A stretch of DNA of 64,000 bases from Bauldia litoralis (GTDB taxonomy: Bacteria; Pseudomonadota; Alphaproteobacteria; Rhizobiales; Kaistiaceae), in assembly GCF_900104485.1 (NCBI RefSeq), contig NZ_FMXQ01000002.1, positions 558,001-622,000 of the forward strand, read 5' to 3'. Position numbers and translations under genes: made by a program. How positions within the stretch are numbered: the stretch's first letter is position 1; every line of letters begins with the position of its first letter. Positions 10,424-22,775 of this stretch are shown here, in pieces. The notes beneath the pieces are model-generated. The model made no database searches, had not been told where the DNA came from, and worked only from the letters and a program-made list of their open reading frames with translations.

Positions 10424-10987
10424 TTATCCCTGTTCCCGGAACGGAAAGTTCAGCGCCTTGAGCAAGGCTCTCGCTTCGTCATCCGTTGTCGCGGTTGTGC
10501 AAACGATCACGTCCATGCCCCAGACCTGATCCACTTCGTCATAGTTGATCTCCGGGAACACGATGTGCTCCTTGATCCCCAGCGCGTAATTGCCCCGTCC
10601 GTCAAAGCTCTTCGGATTGAGGCCGCGAAAATCGCGGACCCGCGGCAGCGCGACATTGATCAGCCGGTCGATGAACTCGTACATCCGGTTCTGGCGCAGC
10701 GTGACCTTGCCACCGATCGGCATGCCGTCGCGCAGCTTGAACGTCGCGATCGACTTGCGCGACGTGGTGACCGCCGGCTTCTGACCGGCGATCTTGGCAA
10801 GATCGCCAAGCGCCGACTGGATCTTCTTCGAGTCGGCAACCGCCTCGCCGACGCCCATGTTCAGGACGACCTTGTCGACCCGCGGCACCTGAAGAAGGTT
10901 CTTGTATCCGAACTGCTCGACCAGCGACGACCGGATCGCATCCCGGTACTCGGTCTTGAGCCGCGGCTCATACTGTGCCTCAGCCAT
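10424..10987 (-). CDS. rplE: 50S ribosomal protein L5
   Basis: L5, 187 aa, a 5S rRNA-binding protein. [16 protein letters not shown], KITxRQ-like [18 protein letters not shown] and [19 protein letters not shown] are diagnostic. Its start overlaps the end of rplX by 8 nt, implying coupled translation. Confidence 0.98.
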   Translation of the reverse strand: MAEAQYEPRLKTEYRDAIRSSLVEQFGYKNLLQVPRVDKVVLNMGVGEAVADSKKIQSALGDLAKIAGQKPAVTTSRKSIATFKLRDGMPIGGKVTLRQNRMYEFIDRLINVALPRVRDFRGLNPKSFDGRGNYALGIKEHIVFPEINYDEVDQVWGMDVIVCTTATTDDEARALLKALNFPFREQG

Positions 10988-11297
10988 CGATTACTTCTCC
11001 GGTCCGCCTGGCGAAGCGCTCCTTGACGCCGTCCTTGTTCAGACGGAAACCGACCTTGGTCGGCTTGCCGTCGCCAGGACCGGCGAGCGCTATGTTGGAA
11101 AGATGGATCGGCATCTCCTTGGAGATGATGCCGCCCTGTTCACTTGCAGTCTGGCGCTGATGGCGCCGCGCAACGTTGATGCCGCGCACGACCGCACGAT
11201 CCTTGTCCGGGAAGACACGCACGACCTCACCGGTCTTGCCCTTGTCCTTGCCCGTGATGACGACGACCTTGTCGCCCTTCTTGATCCTGGCAGCCAT
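10980..11297 (-). CDS. rplX: 50S ribosomal protein L24
   Basis: L24, 105 aa, an assembly initiator with a KOW motif ([21 protein letters not shown]). [21 protein letters not shown] is family-typical. It abuts rplN (1-nt overlap) and overlaps rplE by 8 nt. Confidence 0.98.
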   Translation of the reverse strand: MAARIKKGDKVVVITGKDKGKTGEVVRVFPDKDRAVVRGINVARRHQRQTASEQGGIISKEMPIHLSNIALAGPGDGKPTKVGFRLNKDGVKERFARRTGEVIDG

Positions 11298-11665
11298 TAC
11301 AGCACCTCCGGCGCCAGCGAGATGATCTTCATGTGGTTCTTCGCCCGCAGCTCGCGCGGCACGGGGCCAAAGATGCGGGTGCCGACCGGCTCCGACTGGT
11401 TGTTGATCAGCACGGCGGCATTGCGATCGAAGCGAATGACGCTGCCGTCAACCCGACGGATATCCTTGGCGGTCCGCACGACCACAGCCTTCATCACGTC
11501 GCCCTTTTTCACGCGGCCACGCGGTGTCGCCTCTTTCACCGAGACGACAATGATGTCGCCGACCGAAGCGTATTTCCGCTTCGAGCCACCGAGCACCTTG
11601 ATGCACATCACCCGGCGAGCGCCGGAGTTGTCCGCAACATCAAGGTTGGTCTGCATCTGTATCAT
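11297..11665 (-). CDS. rplN: 50S ribosomal protein L14
   Basis: L14, 122 aa ([21 protein letters not shown]). One of the most conserved ribosomal proteins; forms an intersubunit bridge with 16S r[30 protein letters not shown] is typical. Located between rpsQ and rplX. Confidence 0.98.
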   Translation of the reverse strand: MIQMQTNLDVADNSGARRVMCIKVLGGSKRKYASVGDIIVVSVKEATPRGRVKKGDVMKAVVVRTAKDIRRVDGSVIRFDRNAAVLINNQSEPVGTRIFGPVPRELRAKNHMKIISLAPEVL

Positions 11666-11698
11666 TGTCTTACCGGCGCAGGCCGTCCTCTAATCCAG

Positions 11699-11947
11699 TT
11701 ATTCCGTTTTCGCCGCGGTGCCTTTATGCACCACCCAGCGCTTGTTCTTCGAGATCGGCGCCGATTCCTCGATCATCACGATGTCGCCGACCTTGTGCGA
11801 GTTGTCCGCATCGTGCGCCTGGTACCGCTTCGACCGACGAACGGTCTTCTTGAACAGCGGATGCGTAAAGCGGCGCTCGACGCGCACGACCACGGTCTTG
11901 TCGTTCTTGTCGCTGACGACGGTGCCTTGGAGGACACGTTTGGGCAT
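11699..11947 (-). CDS. rpsQ: 30S ribosomal protein S17
   Basis: S17, 82 aa, OB-fold 16S rRNA-binding protein. [21 protein letters not shown] and [14 protein letters not shown] are typical. It lies 11 nt after rpmC and 33 nt before rplN; the short tail GTAAKTE is usual for the group. Confidence 0.98.
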   Translation of the reverse strand: MPKRVLQGTVVSDKNDKTVVVRVERRFTHPLFKKTVRRSKRYQAHDADNSHKVGDIVMIEESAPISKNKRWVVHKGTAAKTE

Positions 11948-11958
11948 GATCTGCTTCT

Positions 11959-12159
11959 CTAGCCTTTTTTCTTCGCGGCAGCTTCGGACCCGATGGTCTT
12001 CAGCCGGGCGATATCACGACGCACCTGGCGGACCCGGGACGTGTTCTCGAGCTGGCCAGTCGCCCGCTGGAAGCGCAGGTTGAACTGCTCCTTCTTCAGC
12101 TTAGTCAACTCGTCAGCAATCTGGTCTTCGGTCAGCAACCGTACTTCGGACGCCTTCAT
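11959..12159 (-). CDS. rpmC: 50S ribosomal protein L29
   Basis: L29, 66 aa, at the polypeptide exit tunnel. [20 protein letters not shown] then [20 protein letters not shown] is family-typical. Two in-frame ATGs lie close together (12165 and 12159); AGGAA at about 12167-12171 is too close to the first and well placed for the second, so 12159 is chosen. The longer open frame to 12375 is antisense-like sequence over rplP. Confidence 0.96.
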   Translation of the reverse strand: MKASEVRLLTEDQIADELTKLKKEQFNLRFQRATGQLENTSRVRQVRRDIARLKTIGSEAAAKKKG

Positions 12160-12172
12160 CGCCATTTCCTTC

Positions 12173-12586
12173 CTACTCAGCCACGCGCTGCACGAAGCGG
12201 GTGCGGATCGGCAACTTGGCCGCACCGAGACGAAGCGCTTCCTTGGCGAGTTCCGGCGCAACGCCGTCAACCTCGAACATGATGCGACCGGGCTTGACGC
12301 GGCAGACCCAGAGCTCCGGCGTACCCTTGCCCTTACCCATGCGGACTTCCGTCGGCTTCTTCGAGACCGGCACATCCGGGAACACCCGGATCCAGATACG
12401 CCCGGCGCGCTTCATGTGGCGGGTGATCGCGCGGCGGGCCGCCTCGATCTGCCGCGCCGTCACGCGCTCGGGCTCCAATGCCTTGATCCCGAAGGAACCA
12501 AAGGTCAGGTCGGCGCCAGACGTCGCCTTGCCGTGAATACGGCCCTTGTGCTGTTTGCGAAACTTGGTGCGTTTTGGCTGAAGCAT
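12173..12586 (-). CDS. rplP: 50S ribosomal protein L16
   Basis: L16, 137 aa ([20 protein letters not shown]). It helps organise the A-site tRNA elbow; the [20 protein letters not shown] stretch and C-terminal [12 protein letters not shown] are diagnostic. Between rpsC and rpmC. Confidence 0.98.
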   Translation of the reverse strand: MLQPKRTKFRKQHKGRIHGKATSGADLTFGSFGIKALEPERVTARQIEAARRAITRHMKRAGRIWIRVFPDVPVSKKPTEVRMGKGKGTPELWVCRVKPGRIMFEVDGVAPELAKEALRLGAAKLPIRTRFVQRVAE

Positions 12587-12605
12587 CTGACGATTACCCT
12601 ATGAA

Positions 12606-13313
12606 CTACGCTGCCGGCTCGCGGCGGCGGCTTGTCTGCTGTTCCGCGCCCTCGACCTGCTTGCGCTCCGACGCCATCGGGTCGTGCTCCATGATCTCGC
12701 CCTTGAAGATCCAGACCATGACGCCGCAGGTGCCGTAGGCAGTGTTGGCGGTCGCGACGCCGTAGTCGATATCGGCGCGAAGCGTGTGCAGCGGCACCCG
12801 CCCCTCGCGATACCACTCCGAGCGCGCAATCTCGGCGCCGCCGAGACGGCCGCCGCACGAAATCCGGATGCCCTCGGCGCCAAGCCGCATCGCCGACTGG
12901 ACGGCGCGCTTCATCGCACGCCGGAACGCCACACGACGCTCGAGCTGCTGGGCGATCGACTGTGCCACCAGGGTCGCATCGATCTCGGGCTTGCGCACCT
13001 CGACGATGTTGATGTGGACTTCCGAGTCAGTGATCGCGGAAACCTTCTTGCGCAGCCGCTCGATATCGGCGCCCTTCTTGCCGATGACGATGCCGGGACG
13101 CGCGGAATGAACGGTGACGCGGCACTTCTTGTGCGGGCGCTCGATGACGATCTTCGACACCGCGGCCTGCTTCAGTTCCTTCATCAGAGCCTTGCGGATC
13201 TGCATGTCCTCGTGGAGCAGCTCGCCGTACTCGCCCTTGTTGGCGAACCAGCGCGAATCCCAGGTCCGGTTGATCCCGAGACGCAGCCCGATCGGATTGA
13301 CCTTGTTACCCAT
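12606..13313 (-). CDS. rpsC: 30S ribosomal protein S3
   Basis: S3, 235 aa, at the mRNA entry tunnel. [22 protein letters not shown], the KH domain [20 protein letters not shown] and the C-terminal domain [20 protein letters not shown] are all present. Its ATG overlaps the rplV stop by one base. Confidence 0.98.
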   Translation of the reverse strand: MGNKVNPIGLRLGINRTWDSRWFANKGEYGELLHEDMQIRKALMKELKQAAVSKIVIERPHKKCRVTVHSARPGIVIGKKGADIERLRKKVSAITDSEVHINIVEVRKPEIDATLVAQSIAQQLERRVAFRRAMKRAVQSAMRLGAEGIRISCGGRLGGAEIARSEWYREGRVPLHTLRADIDYGVATANTAYGTCGVMVWIFKGEIMEHDPMASERKQVEGAEQQTSRRREPAA

Positions 13314-13693
13314 CAGGCAGACTCCTCGACTTCGCGGACGACGATTGTAAGATTCGAGAACTTCTTCTGAATCCGGCCGACCCGTCCGCGACCGCGCGGC
13401 GTCCAGCGCTTCATCATCAGTGCCGGCCCGACAAACGCCTCGGAAACGATCAGCGAGTCGACGTCGAGCTGGTGGTTGTTCTCGGCGTTGGCAATCGCCG
13501 ATTCCAGGGTCTTCTTGACGTCGACGGCAATCCGCTTGCGGCTGAAGGTCAGGTCGGCCAATGCCGCCGAGACCTTCTTGCCGCGGATCAGCGACGCGAC
13601 GAGATTAAGCTTCTGCGCCGACACCTTCATCATGTGCGCCTTGGCCAGCGCCTCGTTGTCGGGGAGAACGCGTTCGCGTTTCGCCTTGCCCAT
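13313..13693 (-). CDS. rplV: 50S ribosomal protein L22
   Basis: L22, 126 aa from ATG 13693 ([20 protein letters not shown]). Its beta-hairpin [21 protein letters not shown] lines the exit tunnel and is the macrolide-resistance hot spot; no deletion is seen. The ATG overlaps the rpsS stop by one base. The open frame continuing to 13948 overlaps rpsS and is not used. Confidence 0.98.
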   Translation of the reverse strand: MGKAKRERVLPDNEALAKAHMMKVSAQKLNLVASLIRGKKVSAALADLTFSRKRIAVDVKKTLESAIANAENNHQLDVDSLIVSEAFVGPALMMKRWTPRGRGRVGRIQKKFSNLTIVVREVEESA

Positions 13694-13962
13694 CAGGACC
13701 TCCTCGCCTTTCGGTCCGCGGTGTGGCCGTAGTAGGTGCGCGACGGCGAAAATTCGCCGAACTTGTGCCCGACCATGTCCTCGCTGACGAGCACGGGAAC
13801 GTGCTTGTTGCCGTTGTGGACACCAAATGTCAGACCAACGAATTGCGGCAGGATCGTCGAACGCCGGCTCCAGATCTTGATGATCTCGCCTTGACGCGCC
13901 TTCTCGGCTTTCTTCAAGAGAAAGCCGTCGACGAAAGGGCCTTTCCAAACTGAACGAGCCAC
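13693..13962 (-). CDS. rpsS: 30S ribosomal protein S19
   Basis: S19, 89 aa ([20 protein letters not shown]). The core [20 protein letters not shown] and the tail [20 protein letters not shown] are typical of the S19/S13 head contact region. Located between rplB (13 nt away) and rplV. Confidence 0.98.
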   Translation of the reverse strand: MARSVWKGPFVDGFLLKKAEKARQGEIIKIWSRRSTILPQFVGLTFGVHNGNKHVPVLVSEDMVGHKFGEFSPSRTYYGHTADRKARRS

Positions 13963-13975
13963 TTAGAGCCTCTTC

Positions 13976-14812
13976 CTATCTGCCTTTGCGCGCATGACGG
14001 CTGCGCGCGATGAACTTGTCGGTGCGCTTGTTATTGCGCGTCTTCTTGCCCTTGGTCGGCACGCCCCAGGGCGAAACCGGATGGCGGCCACCGGAGGAAC
14101 GTCCCTCGCCGCCGCCGTGCGGATGGTCGACCGGGTTCATGGCCACACCGCGCACGCCCGGCTTCTTGCCGAGCCAGCGATTGCGGCCCGCCTTGCCGAT
14201 ATTGATGTTGCCGTGGTCCGGGTTGGAAACCGCACCGACCGTGGCGAAGCAATTCTGGTTGACCAGACGCTGCTCGCCCGAATTGAGCCTCAGGATCGCA
14301 TAGCCCTGGTCGCGACCGACATACTGGGCATACGTCCCCGCCGAGCGAGCGATCTGGCCGCCAGCGCCGAGCTTCATCTCGACGTTGTGGACGATCGTGC
14401 CAACCGGCATGGCCGAGAGCGGCATCGCATTGCCCGGCTTCACGTCGGCCTGGCGCGAGGCGATCACCTTGTCGCCCGTACCGAGACGCTGCGGCGCCAG
14501 GATGTAGTTCAGCTCACCGTCATCATAACGGATCAGCGCGATGAACGCGGTCCGGTTCGGATCATACTCGATCCGCTCGACCGTCCCCTGCACATCAAGC
14601 TTCCGCCGCTTGAAATCGATACGGCGATACGAACGCTTGTGGCCACCACCGCGCCAGCGAACCGTGATCCGGCCGGCATTGTTGCGGCCGCCGGTCGAAT
14701 GCTTGCCCTCGACCAAGCCCTTGACGGGCTTGCCCTTGTAGAGCTCCGAGCGATCGACCAGCACGAGCTGGCGCATGCTCGGCGATGTCGGATTGAACTT
14801 CTTCAGTGCCAT
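13976..14812 (-). CDS. rplB: 50S ribosomal protein L2
   Basis: L2, 278 aa, needed for subunit joining and peptidyl transfer. [20 protein letters not shown] at the N-terminus and [20 protein letters not shown] near the C-terminus, containing the conserved histidine close to the peptidyl transferase centre, are diagnostic. Between rplW and rpsS in the S10 operon. Confidence 0.98.
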   Translation of the reverse strand: MALKKFNPTSPSMRQLVLVDRSELYKGKPVKGLVEGKHSTGGRNNAGRITVRWRGGGHKRSYRRIDFKRRKLDVQGTVERIEYDPNRTAFIALIRYDDGELNYILAPQRLGTGDKVIASRQADVKPGNAMPLSAMPVGTIVHNVEMKLGAGGQIARSAGTYAQYVGRDQGYAILRLNSGEQRLVNQNCFATVGAVSNPDHGNINIGKAGRNRWLGKKPGVRGVAMNPVDHPHGGGEGRSSGGRHPVSPWGVPTKGKKTRNNKRTDKFIARSRHARKGR

Positions 14813-14822
14813 CGGACTCGCC

Positions 14823-15116
14823 TCACAAACCGGTCGTTACGTCGATGGAGTGCCCCTCCTCGAGGGTCACGATCGCGCGTTTGATGTCGCTCTGACGGCC
14901 GGCAACACCCCGAAACCGCTTGTTCTTGCCCTTGCGGACCAACGTATTGACGCCCGTGACCTTGACCTTGAACAAGGACTCGATCGCCGCCTTGATCTGC
15001 GGCTTGGTCGCCGTCCGCGACACCTGGAACACGATCTTGTTGTGCTCCGAAGCGGCAGTCGACTTCTCGGTGATCACCGGGCTGCGGATGACGTCGTAGT
15101 GGTCGAGCGCGCTCAT
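14823..15116 (-). CDS. rplW: 50S ribosomal protein L23
   Basis: L23, 97 aa, docking site for trigger factor and SRP at the tunnel exit. [20 protein letters not shown] and [20 protein letters not shown] are typical. Its ATG overlaps the rplD stop by 4 nt. Confidence 0.98.
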   Translation of the reverse strand: MSALDHYDVIRSPVITEKSTAASEHNKIVFQVSRTATKPQIKAAIESLFKVKVTGVNTLVRKGKNKRFRGVAGRQSDIKRAIVTLEEGHSIDVTTGL

Positions 15117-15733
15117 TTGAATCGCTCCGTCAGGGCGTCGACGGCAGCCTTGGTCAGGACAAGCGTGTCGCGTCGCATGATGTCGTAGACGTTGATGCCC
15201 TGGATCGGCAGAACGTCGATTTGCGGAATGTTGCGGGCCGCGAGCCGGAAGTTGTCCTCCAGCGCCGCACCGTCAACGATGAGCGCATTCGACAGGCCAA
15301 GTCCGGCAAGCTGTGCCGCCAGCGCCTTTGTCTTCGGCTCCGAAAGGCTGGCCTCCGACAGGACGATCAGCTTCTCGTCACGCACCTTGTCCGAAAGCGC
15401 ATGCCGCAGCGCCAGCGCCCGCACCTTCTTGGGAAGGCCATGGGCATGGCTGCGCGGCTCCGGGCCGAAGGCCTTGCCACCGCCGCGGAACTGCGGCGCA
15501 GCCTTGTTGCCGTGACGGGCGCGACCGGTGCCCTTCTGCTTGTAGGCCTTGGCCGACGTCATGCGGATTTCGCCGCGCTTCTTCGTCTTGTGCGTTCCGG
15601 CCTGGCGCTTCGAAAGCTGCCAGCGAACGATCCGCTGCAGAATGTCCGCACGCGGCTCGAGGCCGAAGATCTCTTCCGGCAGCGCGACCGACTCGCCCGC
15701 CTTGCCGTCGAGCGTGGTTACCTTGATGTCCAT
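15113..15733 (-). CDS. rplD: 50S ribosomal protein L4
   Basis: L4, 206 aa from ATG 15733 ([20 protein letters not shown]); a GTG one codon earlier is possible. The tunnel loop [20 protein letters not shown] is intact. In E. coli L4 autoregulates the S10 operon. Its ATG overlaps the rplC stop by one base. Confidence 0.98.
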   Translation of the reverse strand: MDIKVTTLDGKAGESVALPEEIFGLEPRADILQRIVRWQLSKRQAGTHKTKKRGEIRMTSAKAYKQKGTGRARHGNKAAPQFRGGGKAFGPEPRSHAHGLPKKVRALALRHALSDKVRDEKLIVLSEASLSEPKTKALAAQLAGLGLSNALIVDGAALEDNFRLAARNIPQIDVLPIQGINVYDIMRRDTLVLTKAAVDALTERFK

Positions 15734-16497
15734 CACTCGGCTTCCTTCGTCTCGGCTTCGGGCGCGGCAACGGCTTCAGCAGCCACCGGCGCTTCGACCG
15801 GAGCAGCTTCCGCCGGCGCGGCGTTCGACTTGAACGCACCAGGCGTCGGGACACCCTCGGGCAACGGCCGCTTGATCGCGTCGCTGACCAGGATCCAGCC
15901 ACCCTTGGCACCCGGAATTGCACCCTCGACCAGGATCAGGCCGCGCTCGACATCCGTCGTCACGATCTTGAGATTCTGGGTGGTCACCCGGACGTCGCCC
16001 ATGTGACCGGCCATCTTCTTGCCCTTGAACACCTTGCCGGGGTCCTGGCGCTGGCCGGTCGAGCCATGTGCACGATGGCTGACCGAGTTACCGTGGGTCG
16101 CGCGGCCACCACCGAAATTGTACCGCTTCATGACGCCCTGGAAGCCCTTGCCCTTCGATGTCCCTGTGACATCGACGAACTGGCCCGCGACGAAATGATC
16201 TGCGGTCAACTCCGCTCCGACCTCGATGAGGTTTTCCGGGCTGACCCGGAATTCCGCCATCTTGCGCTTCGGCTCGACCGAGGCTTTCGCGAAATGTCCG
16301 CGAAGCGCCTTCGGCGTGTTCTTCACCTTGCGCAGGCCGACACCGAGCTGCAACGCGGTGTAGCCGTTCTCTGCTTCAGTTCTCTGCGCGACAACCTGGC
16401 AATTGTCGAGCTTCAGTACCGTGACCGGCACCTGCTCGCCGCCGTCCGTAAAGACGCGGGTCATGCCAAGTTTCTGCGCAATAACTCCCGAACGCAT
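15733..16497 (-). CDS. rplC: 50S ribosomal protein L3
   Basis: L3, 254 aa. [20 protein letters not shown], then [20 protein letters not shown] and [24 protein letters not shown] [18 protein letters not shown] are diagnostic. The C-terminus has an Ala/Glu/Pro-rich tail of about 35 residues ([18 protein letters not shown]) beyond the usual end, common in alphaproteobacteria and probably disordered. Confidence 0.98.
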   Translation of the reverse strand: MRSGVIAQKLGMTRVFTDGGEQVPVTVLKLDNCQVVAQRTEAENGYTALQLGVGLRKVKNTPKALRGHFAKASVEPKRKMAEFRVSPENLIEVGAELTADHFVAGQFVDVTGTSKGKGFQGVMKRYNFGGGRATHGNSVSHRAHGSTGQRQDPGKVFKGKKMAGHMGDVRVTTQNLKIVTTDVERGLILVEGAIPGAKGGWILVSDAIKRPLPEGVPTPGAFKSNAAPAEAAPVEAPVAAEAVAAPEAETKEAE

Positions 16498-16508
16498 GTC
16501 TTCGCCCT

Positions 16509-16817
16509 TTAGAGCTTGATCTCGACGTCGACACCGGCAGCCAGGTCGAGCTTCATCAAAGCATCAACCGTCTGCGGTGTCGGATCGACGATGTCGAGGA
16601 GCCGCTTGTGAGTCCGCATTTCAAACTGTTCGCGGCTCTTCTTGTCGATATGCGGCGACCGGTTGACCGTGAACTTCTCAATTCGCGTCGGCAACGGAAC
16701 CGGCCCGCGCACGCGCGCGCCGGTTCGTTTGGCAGTGTTGACGATCTCGCGGGTCGACGCATCGAGGATACGATGGTCGAACGCCTTGAGCCGAATGCGG
16801 ATGTTCTGGCCGTTCAT
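16509..16817 (-). CDS. rpsJ: 30S ribosomal protein S10
   Basis: S10 (NusE), 102 aa: ribosomal head protein and, in the NusB-S10 pair, an antitermination factor. [20 protein letters not shown] and [20 protein letters not shown] are conserved. It lies 112 nt after tuf and heads the S10 gene group; no clear promoter was recognised in that gap, so read-through from fusA-tuf is likely. Confidence 0.98.
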   Translation of the reverse strand: MNGQNIRIRLKAFDHRILDASTREIVNTAKRTGARVRGPVPLPTRIEKFTVNRSPHIDKKSREQFEMRTHKRLLDIVDPTPQTVDALMKLDLAAGVDVEIKL

Positions 16818-16929
16818 GGATCTTCAGAAGACAGAGAGACGACGTCCCGTTGCCAAAGTGGCGGCAGCGCTTCGTTACCTCAATCCTGTCTCTCTCTCCT
16901 CTTGTCTCTGCTGTTGCCGGTCGGCGACG

Positions 16930-18120
16930 CTATTTAACGATCTCGGCGACGACGCCGGAACCAACGGTGCGGCCACCTTCGCGGATAGCGAAGCGAAGAC
17001 GCTCTTCCATGGCGATCGGCACGATCAGCTCAACCTCGATCGACACATTGTCGCCGGGCATGACCATCTCGGTGCCTTCCGGAAGCGTCACCACACCGGT
17101 CACGTCCGTCGTACGGAAGTAGAACTGCGGCCGGTAGTTGGTGAAGAACGGGGTATGACGACCACCCTCTTCCTTGGTGAGGATGTAGGCCTCGGCCTTG
17201 AAGTTGGTGTGCGGCGTAACCGAACCCGGCTTGCACAGCACCTGGCCGCGCTCGACGCCCTCGCGGTCGATACCACGGAGCAGCGCGCCGATGTTGTCGC
17301 CGGCTTCACCGCGATCGAGCAGCTTGCGGAACATCTCGACGCCGGTAACGGTCGTCTTCGACGTATCGCGAATGCCGACGATCTCGACTTCGTCACCAAC
17401 GTTGACGACGCCGCGCTCGACACGACCGGTCACGACGGTGCCGCGGCCGGAGATCGAGAAGACGTCCTCGATCGGCATCAGGAAGGGCTGGTCGACCGGA
17501 CGCTCGGGAAGCGGAATGTACTCGTCGACCGCTTCCATCAGCTTGAGCACCGCGTCGTGGCCGAGCTCCTTGCTGGAATCCTCGAGGGCGGCAAGCGCCG
17601 AACCGCGGATCATCGGGATATCGTCGCCCGGGAACTCGTAGCTCGAAAGCAGCTCGCGAACCTCGAGCTCGACGAGATCGAGAAGCTCCGGATCGTCGAC
17701 CATGTCGCACTTGTTGAGGAACACGACGAGGGCCGGAACGCCAACCTGACGGGCGAGCAGGATGTGCTCGCGGGTCTGCGGCATGGGGCCATCGGCCGCG
17801 CTGACGACGAGAATGCCGCCGTCCATCTGCGCCGCGCCGGTGATCATGTTCTTCACATAGTCGGCGTGACCGGGGCAATCGACGTGGGCGTAGTGACGAT
17901 TGGCGGTCTCGTACTCGACGTGGGCCGTGTTGATCGTGATGCCACGAGCCTTTTCTTCCGGCGCGGCGTCGATCGAAGCATAGTCCTTGAAGGTTGCTCC
18001 ACCGGTTTCGGCCAGGACCTTGGTGATCGCGGCCGTCAGCGACGTCTTGCCATGATCGACATGGCCAATCGTCCCAATGTTCAGGTGCGGCTTATTCCGC
18101 TGAAATTTCTCTTTCGCCAT
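16930..18120 (-). CDS. tuf: Elongation factor Tu
   Basis: GTPase delivering aminoacyl-tRNA to the ribosome, 396 aa. G1 motif GHVDHGKT at residues 19-26, [14 protein letters not shown] (switch I), [12 protein letters not shown] (G3) and [11 protein letters not shown] (G4) are intact; beta-barrel domains 2 and 3 follow. It is the only tuf in the window and lies 42 nt after fusA. The second tuf that often sits between tRNA-Gly and tRNA-Trp in related genomes is missing here. Confidence 0.99.
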   Translation of the reverse strand: MAKEKFQRNKPHLNIGTIGHVDHGKTSLTAAITKVLAETGGATFKDYASIDAAPEEKARGITINTAHVEYETANRHYAHVDCPGHADYVKNMITGAAQMDGGILVVSAADGPMPQTREHILLARQVGVPALVVFLNKCDMVDDPELLDLVELEVRELLSSYEFPGDDIPMIRGSALAALEDSSKELGHDAVLKLMEAVDEYIPLPERPVDQPFLMPIEDVFSISGRGTVVTGRVERGVVNVGDEVEIVGIRDTSKTTVTGVEMFRKLLDRGEAGDNIGALLRGIDREGVERGQVLCKPGSVTPHTNFKAEAYILTKEEGGRHTPFFTNYRPQFYFRTTDVTGVVTLPEGTEMVMPGDNVSIEVELIVPIAMEERLRFAIREGGRTVGSGVVAEIVK

Positions 18121-18162
18121 CGGGGCTCTCCGTCTTTCCTAGATCTCTCTTGAAACGCGCGG

Positions 18163-20238
<2,076 letters not shown>

Positions 20239-20264
20239 TGCCTGCGGCCTCTAAGCGAAATGGG

Positions 20265-20735
20265 TTACCAGCGGTAGTGCGAGAAGGCCCGGTTGGCTTC
20301 CGCCATCCGATGCGTGTCTTCACGCTTCTTCACCGCATTGCCGCGATTGTTGGCGGCGTCGAGCAGCTCACCGGAGAGCTTCTCGGTCATCGTCTTCTCG
20401 TTGCGACCCCGCGCTGCCGACAGCAGCCAGCGAATGGCAAGCGCCTGGCGGCGATCGATCCGGACTTCCACCGGCACCTGATAGGTGGCGCCGCCGACGC
20501 GCCGCGACCGCACCTCGATGGTGGGCATCACGTTGTCGAGCGCCTGGCGGAAGATCCCGACCGGATCCTGCTTGGTCTTGTCCTCGATCGTCTCGAAGGC
20601 ACCGTAGACGATGCGCTCGGCAACCGACTTCTTCCCCTGAATCATGACCGAGTTCATGAACTTGGCCACAACTTCATTGTGGTACTTGGGGTCCGGAATG
20701 ATCTCGCGCTTTTCAGCGCGGTGACGACGGGACAT
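20265..20735 (-). CDS. rpsG: 30S ribosomal protein S7
   Basis: S7, 156 aa ([20 protein letters not shown]), head assembly initiator at the mRNA exit. [20 protein letters not shown] is diagnostic. It lies 50 nt downstream of rpsL and 26 nt before fusA; in E. coli S7 controls the str operon from such an intercistronic gap. Confidence 0.98.
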   Translation of the reverse strand: MSRRHRAEKREIIPDPKYHNEVVAKFMNSVMIQGKKSVAERIVYGAFETIEDKTKQDPVGIFRQALDNVMPTIEVRSRRVGGATYQVPVEVRIDRRQALAIRWLLSAARGRNEKTMTEKLSGELLDAANNRGNAVKKREDTHRMAEANRAFSHYRW

Positions 20736-20785
20736 AGTGTTTCCCTGTGTGTTTTTCTAGACTGAGCGACAACTAACGACCGAGA

Positions 20786-21157
20786 CTACTTCGGCCGCTT
20801 TGCACCGTATTTTGAACGCCGCTGCTTGCGGTCCTTGACGCCCTGGGTGTCAAGCACGCCGCGAATGACGTGGTAGCGGACACCCGGAAGATCCTTCACG
20901 CGGCCGCCGCGGATCATCACAACCGAATGCTCCTGCAGGTTATGCCCCTCACCCGGGATATAACCGATGACCTCGAACTGGTTGGTCAGCCGGATCTTGG
21001 CGACCTTACGCAGCGCGGAGTTCGGCTTCTTCGGCGTCGTGGTGTAGACGCGCGTGCAGACGCCGCGCTTCTGCGGGCTCTGCTGCATCGCCGGCACTTT
21101 GTTGCGCTTGATCGGCGCACGGCGCGGATTGCGAATAAGCTGGTTGATCGTCGGCAT
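20786..21157 (-). CDS. rpsL: 30S ribosomal protein S12
   Basis: S12, 123 aa from ATG 21157 ([20 protein letters not shown]). The decoding-centre segments [18 protein letters not shown] and [16 protein letters not shown] carry the wild-type lysines at which streptomycin resistance arises. The open frame to 21220 is a non-conserved extension. First gene of the str operon. Confidence 0.98.
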   Translation of the reverse strand: MPTINQLIRNPRRAPIKRNKVPAMQQSPQKRGVCTRVYTTTPKKPNSALRKVAKIRLTNQFEVIGYIPGEGHNLQEHSVVMIRGGRVKDLPGVRYHVIRGVLDTQGVKDRKQRRSKYGAKRPK

Positions 21158-21612
21158 TGTCGGCCTTGATTTCTCGGGGCCGATCGCCTGGCCCGCTTCA
21201 TCCCAAATTGCATGACGCAACGAGCGCCATACCCCGCCGAAGGCGAGAGGCGCCTAGAAAAAACAGAGGATCACGGCGGAAGCCGCGATCATGTCATCCC
21301 GTATTAGCGTCGTTCTTCTGTTTTCGCTCAGTGTTTAGCGCTTGTATTTCCACAGCATGGCGCCGCCGGAACAAAAGCCCTACTACCTGCTCGAAAGCGG
21401 GCGGAACCTAGGCTTTCCCCTACCCCCCGTCAACCCGGACCAGGAAAATTTCTTTAGCGCCGCGACGCGGCGACCGAAATGCAAAGAATTCGGCCCGACA
21501 AGGATGCATTTGCGCCATTCCCGCAGTATCAAGCGCAACTGAGTGCCGATCCCGCGAGGGCGCGGGTGGCACCCCTTCTCATCCCACGCCCGCAGCATTG
21601 ACGCAATCTATC
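21158..21612. other. 455-bp intergenic region: str-operon promoter and leader
   Basis: No credible gene here. On the minus strand it holds a strong promoter (21405-21433) and then about 240 nt of transcribed leader before rpsL. On the plus strand nothing obvious drives the MFS gene at 21613; no ribosome site is seen before its possible starts. Confidence 0.6.
21405..21433 (-). promoter_or_regulatory. Predicted promoter of the str operon (rpsL)
   Basis: On the minus strand TTGACG (21428-21433) and TAGGTT (21405-21410) are 17 bp apart, with TTCCGCCCG following. This is the form typical of strong alphaproteobacterial stable-RNA and ribosomal promoters. Confidence 0.75.
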
Positions 21613-22767
21613 ATGGACTCAGTTCAAACGCGGGGATTCGCGAAGACGGACCTCCTCCGGATGCGAATCGCCGTTTCGGTCGTCTTCTTCCTGATCGGCA
21701 TCGGGCCCGGCATCTGGGCGGTCCACATTCCGCTGATCCAGGAGCGCCTGGCGATCAACCCGGCGATCCTCGGACTGGCCCTCTTGACCATGGCCGCCGG
21801 CGCGGTGGTCTCCATGCCCCTTTCCGGATGGATCGTCGGACGGACGGGCTCGCGCCTTCCCACCGCCATCGGCATGATCGTCTACCTGATCATCCTGCCC
21901 TTCCCGATCCTGTCATGGACGGTGCCGGCCTTCTTCGTCACGCTCTTCGTCTTCGGCGTGCTGCTCGGCGGCCTCGACGTCGTGGCCAATGTCCAGGCTT
22001 CGGAGATCGAGACGGCCCGGCAGAAGCCGACCATGTCTTCCTTCCACGCCTTCTATTCGATCGGCGCGCTATCGGGCGCCCTGATCGGCGCGCTGGTCAT
22101 CGGGCTCGGCTGGGGCGACGGGCGCGGCGTCGCCGTCGCCGTCGCCGTGAGCCTGATCCCCGCCGCCTTCGCGGTGCGCAACCTCTTTCCCGGCGAGCCC
22201 GCGGGACAGGAGGGCCCGCAATTCACCCTGCCGAGCAGGGCTGTCCTCGGTCTCGGCCTGATCGCCCTCCTCGCCTATGCGCTGGAAGGCGCGATCACCG
22301 ACTGGAGCGCGCTCTACCTGACAACAGTCCGCGAAGCGACGCCGACCACCGCGGCCTTCGGCTTCGCCCTCTTCGCGCTGTCGATGTCGGCCATCCGGCT
22401 GTTTGGCGACCCGATCGTCGCCCGGCTTGGCAGCCGCAACATTCTCGTCGGAGGCGGCATCCTCGCGGCGATCGGACTGGGCACCGCGCTGGTGGTCCCC
22501 TCGCCGCTCCTTGCCGCCCTCGGCTTCGGCATCGCCGGCATCGGCGTCGCCAACGTCGTCCCGGTGGTGTTCAGCGCCGGGGCAAAGGCGCCGGGCGTCT
22601 CTGCCGGTGTCGGCGTCGCCTCGGTCGCCACCATGGGCTATGCCGGCTTCCTCAGCGCCCCGCCGATCCTCGGCTTCATCGGCGCCGAATACGGCCTCTC
22701 GGCCTCCCTCGGCATCGTCCTGGCGATGGGACTGGCGATCGCGGTGCTTGGCTACCGACTGAAGTAG
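21613..22767 (+). CDS. MFS transporter, YbjJ-like
   Basis: Inner-membrane secondary transporter of the major facilitator superfamily, about 384 aa with twelve predicted membrane helices. The loop after the second helix reads SGWIVGRTGSRLP, the usual MFS motif A region; the first helices FLIGIGPGIWAVHIPLIQERL resemble YbjJ/fucose-permease-type members. Substrate unknown. The start is uncertain: ATG 21613, an upstream TTG at 21598 and ATG 21661 are all possible and none has a good ribosome site. It is the first of three plain metabolic or regulatory genes inserted between rpsL and rpoC. Confidence 0.85.
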   Translation: MDSVQTRGFAKTDLLRMRIAVSVVFFLIGIGPGIWAVHIPLIQERLAINPAILGLALLTMAAGAVVSMPLSGWIVGRTGSRLPTAIGMIVYLIILPFPILSWTVPAFFVTLFVFGVLLGGLDVVANVQASEIETARQKPTMSSFHAFYSIGALSGALIGALVIGLGWGDGRGVAVAVAVSLIPAAFAVRNLFPGEPAGQEGPQFTLPSRAVLGLGLIALLAYALEGAITDWSALYLTTVREATPTTAAFGFALFALSMSAIRLFGDPIVARLGSRNILVGGGILAAIGLGTALVVPSPLLAALGFGIAGIGVANVVPVVFSAGAKAPGVSAGVGVASVATMGYAGFLSAPPILGFIGAEYGLSASLGIVLAMGLAIAVLGYRLK

Positions 22768-22775
22768 GCGGAGGC

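Noticed and set aside
16818-16929. S10-operon L4-type leader
   Set aside because: Only an 8-bp AGAGAGAC/GTCTCTCT pairing across a long loop was seen in CT-rich DNA; too weak to call.
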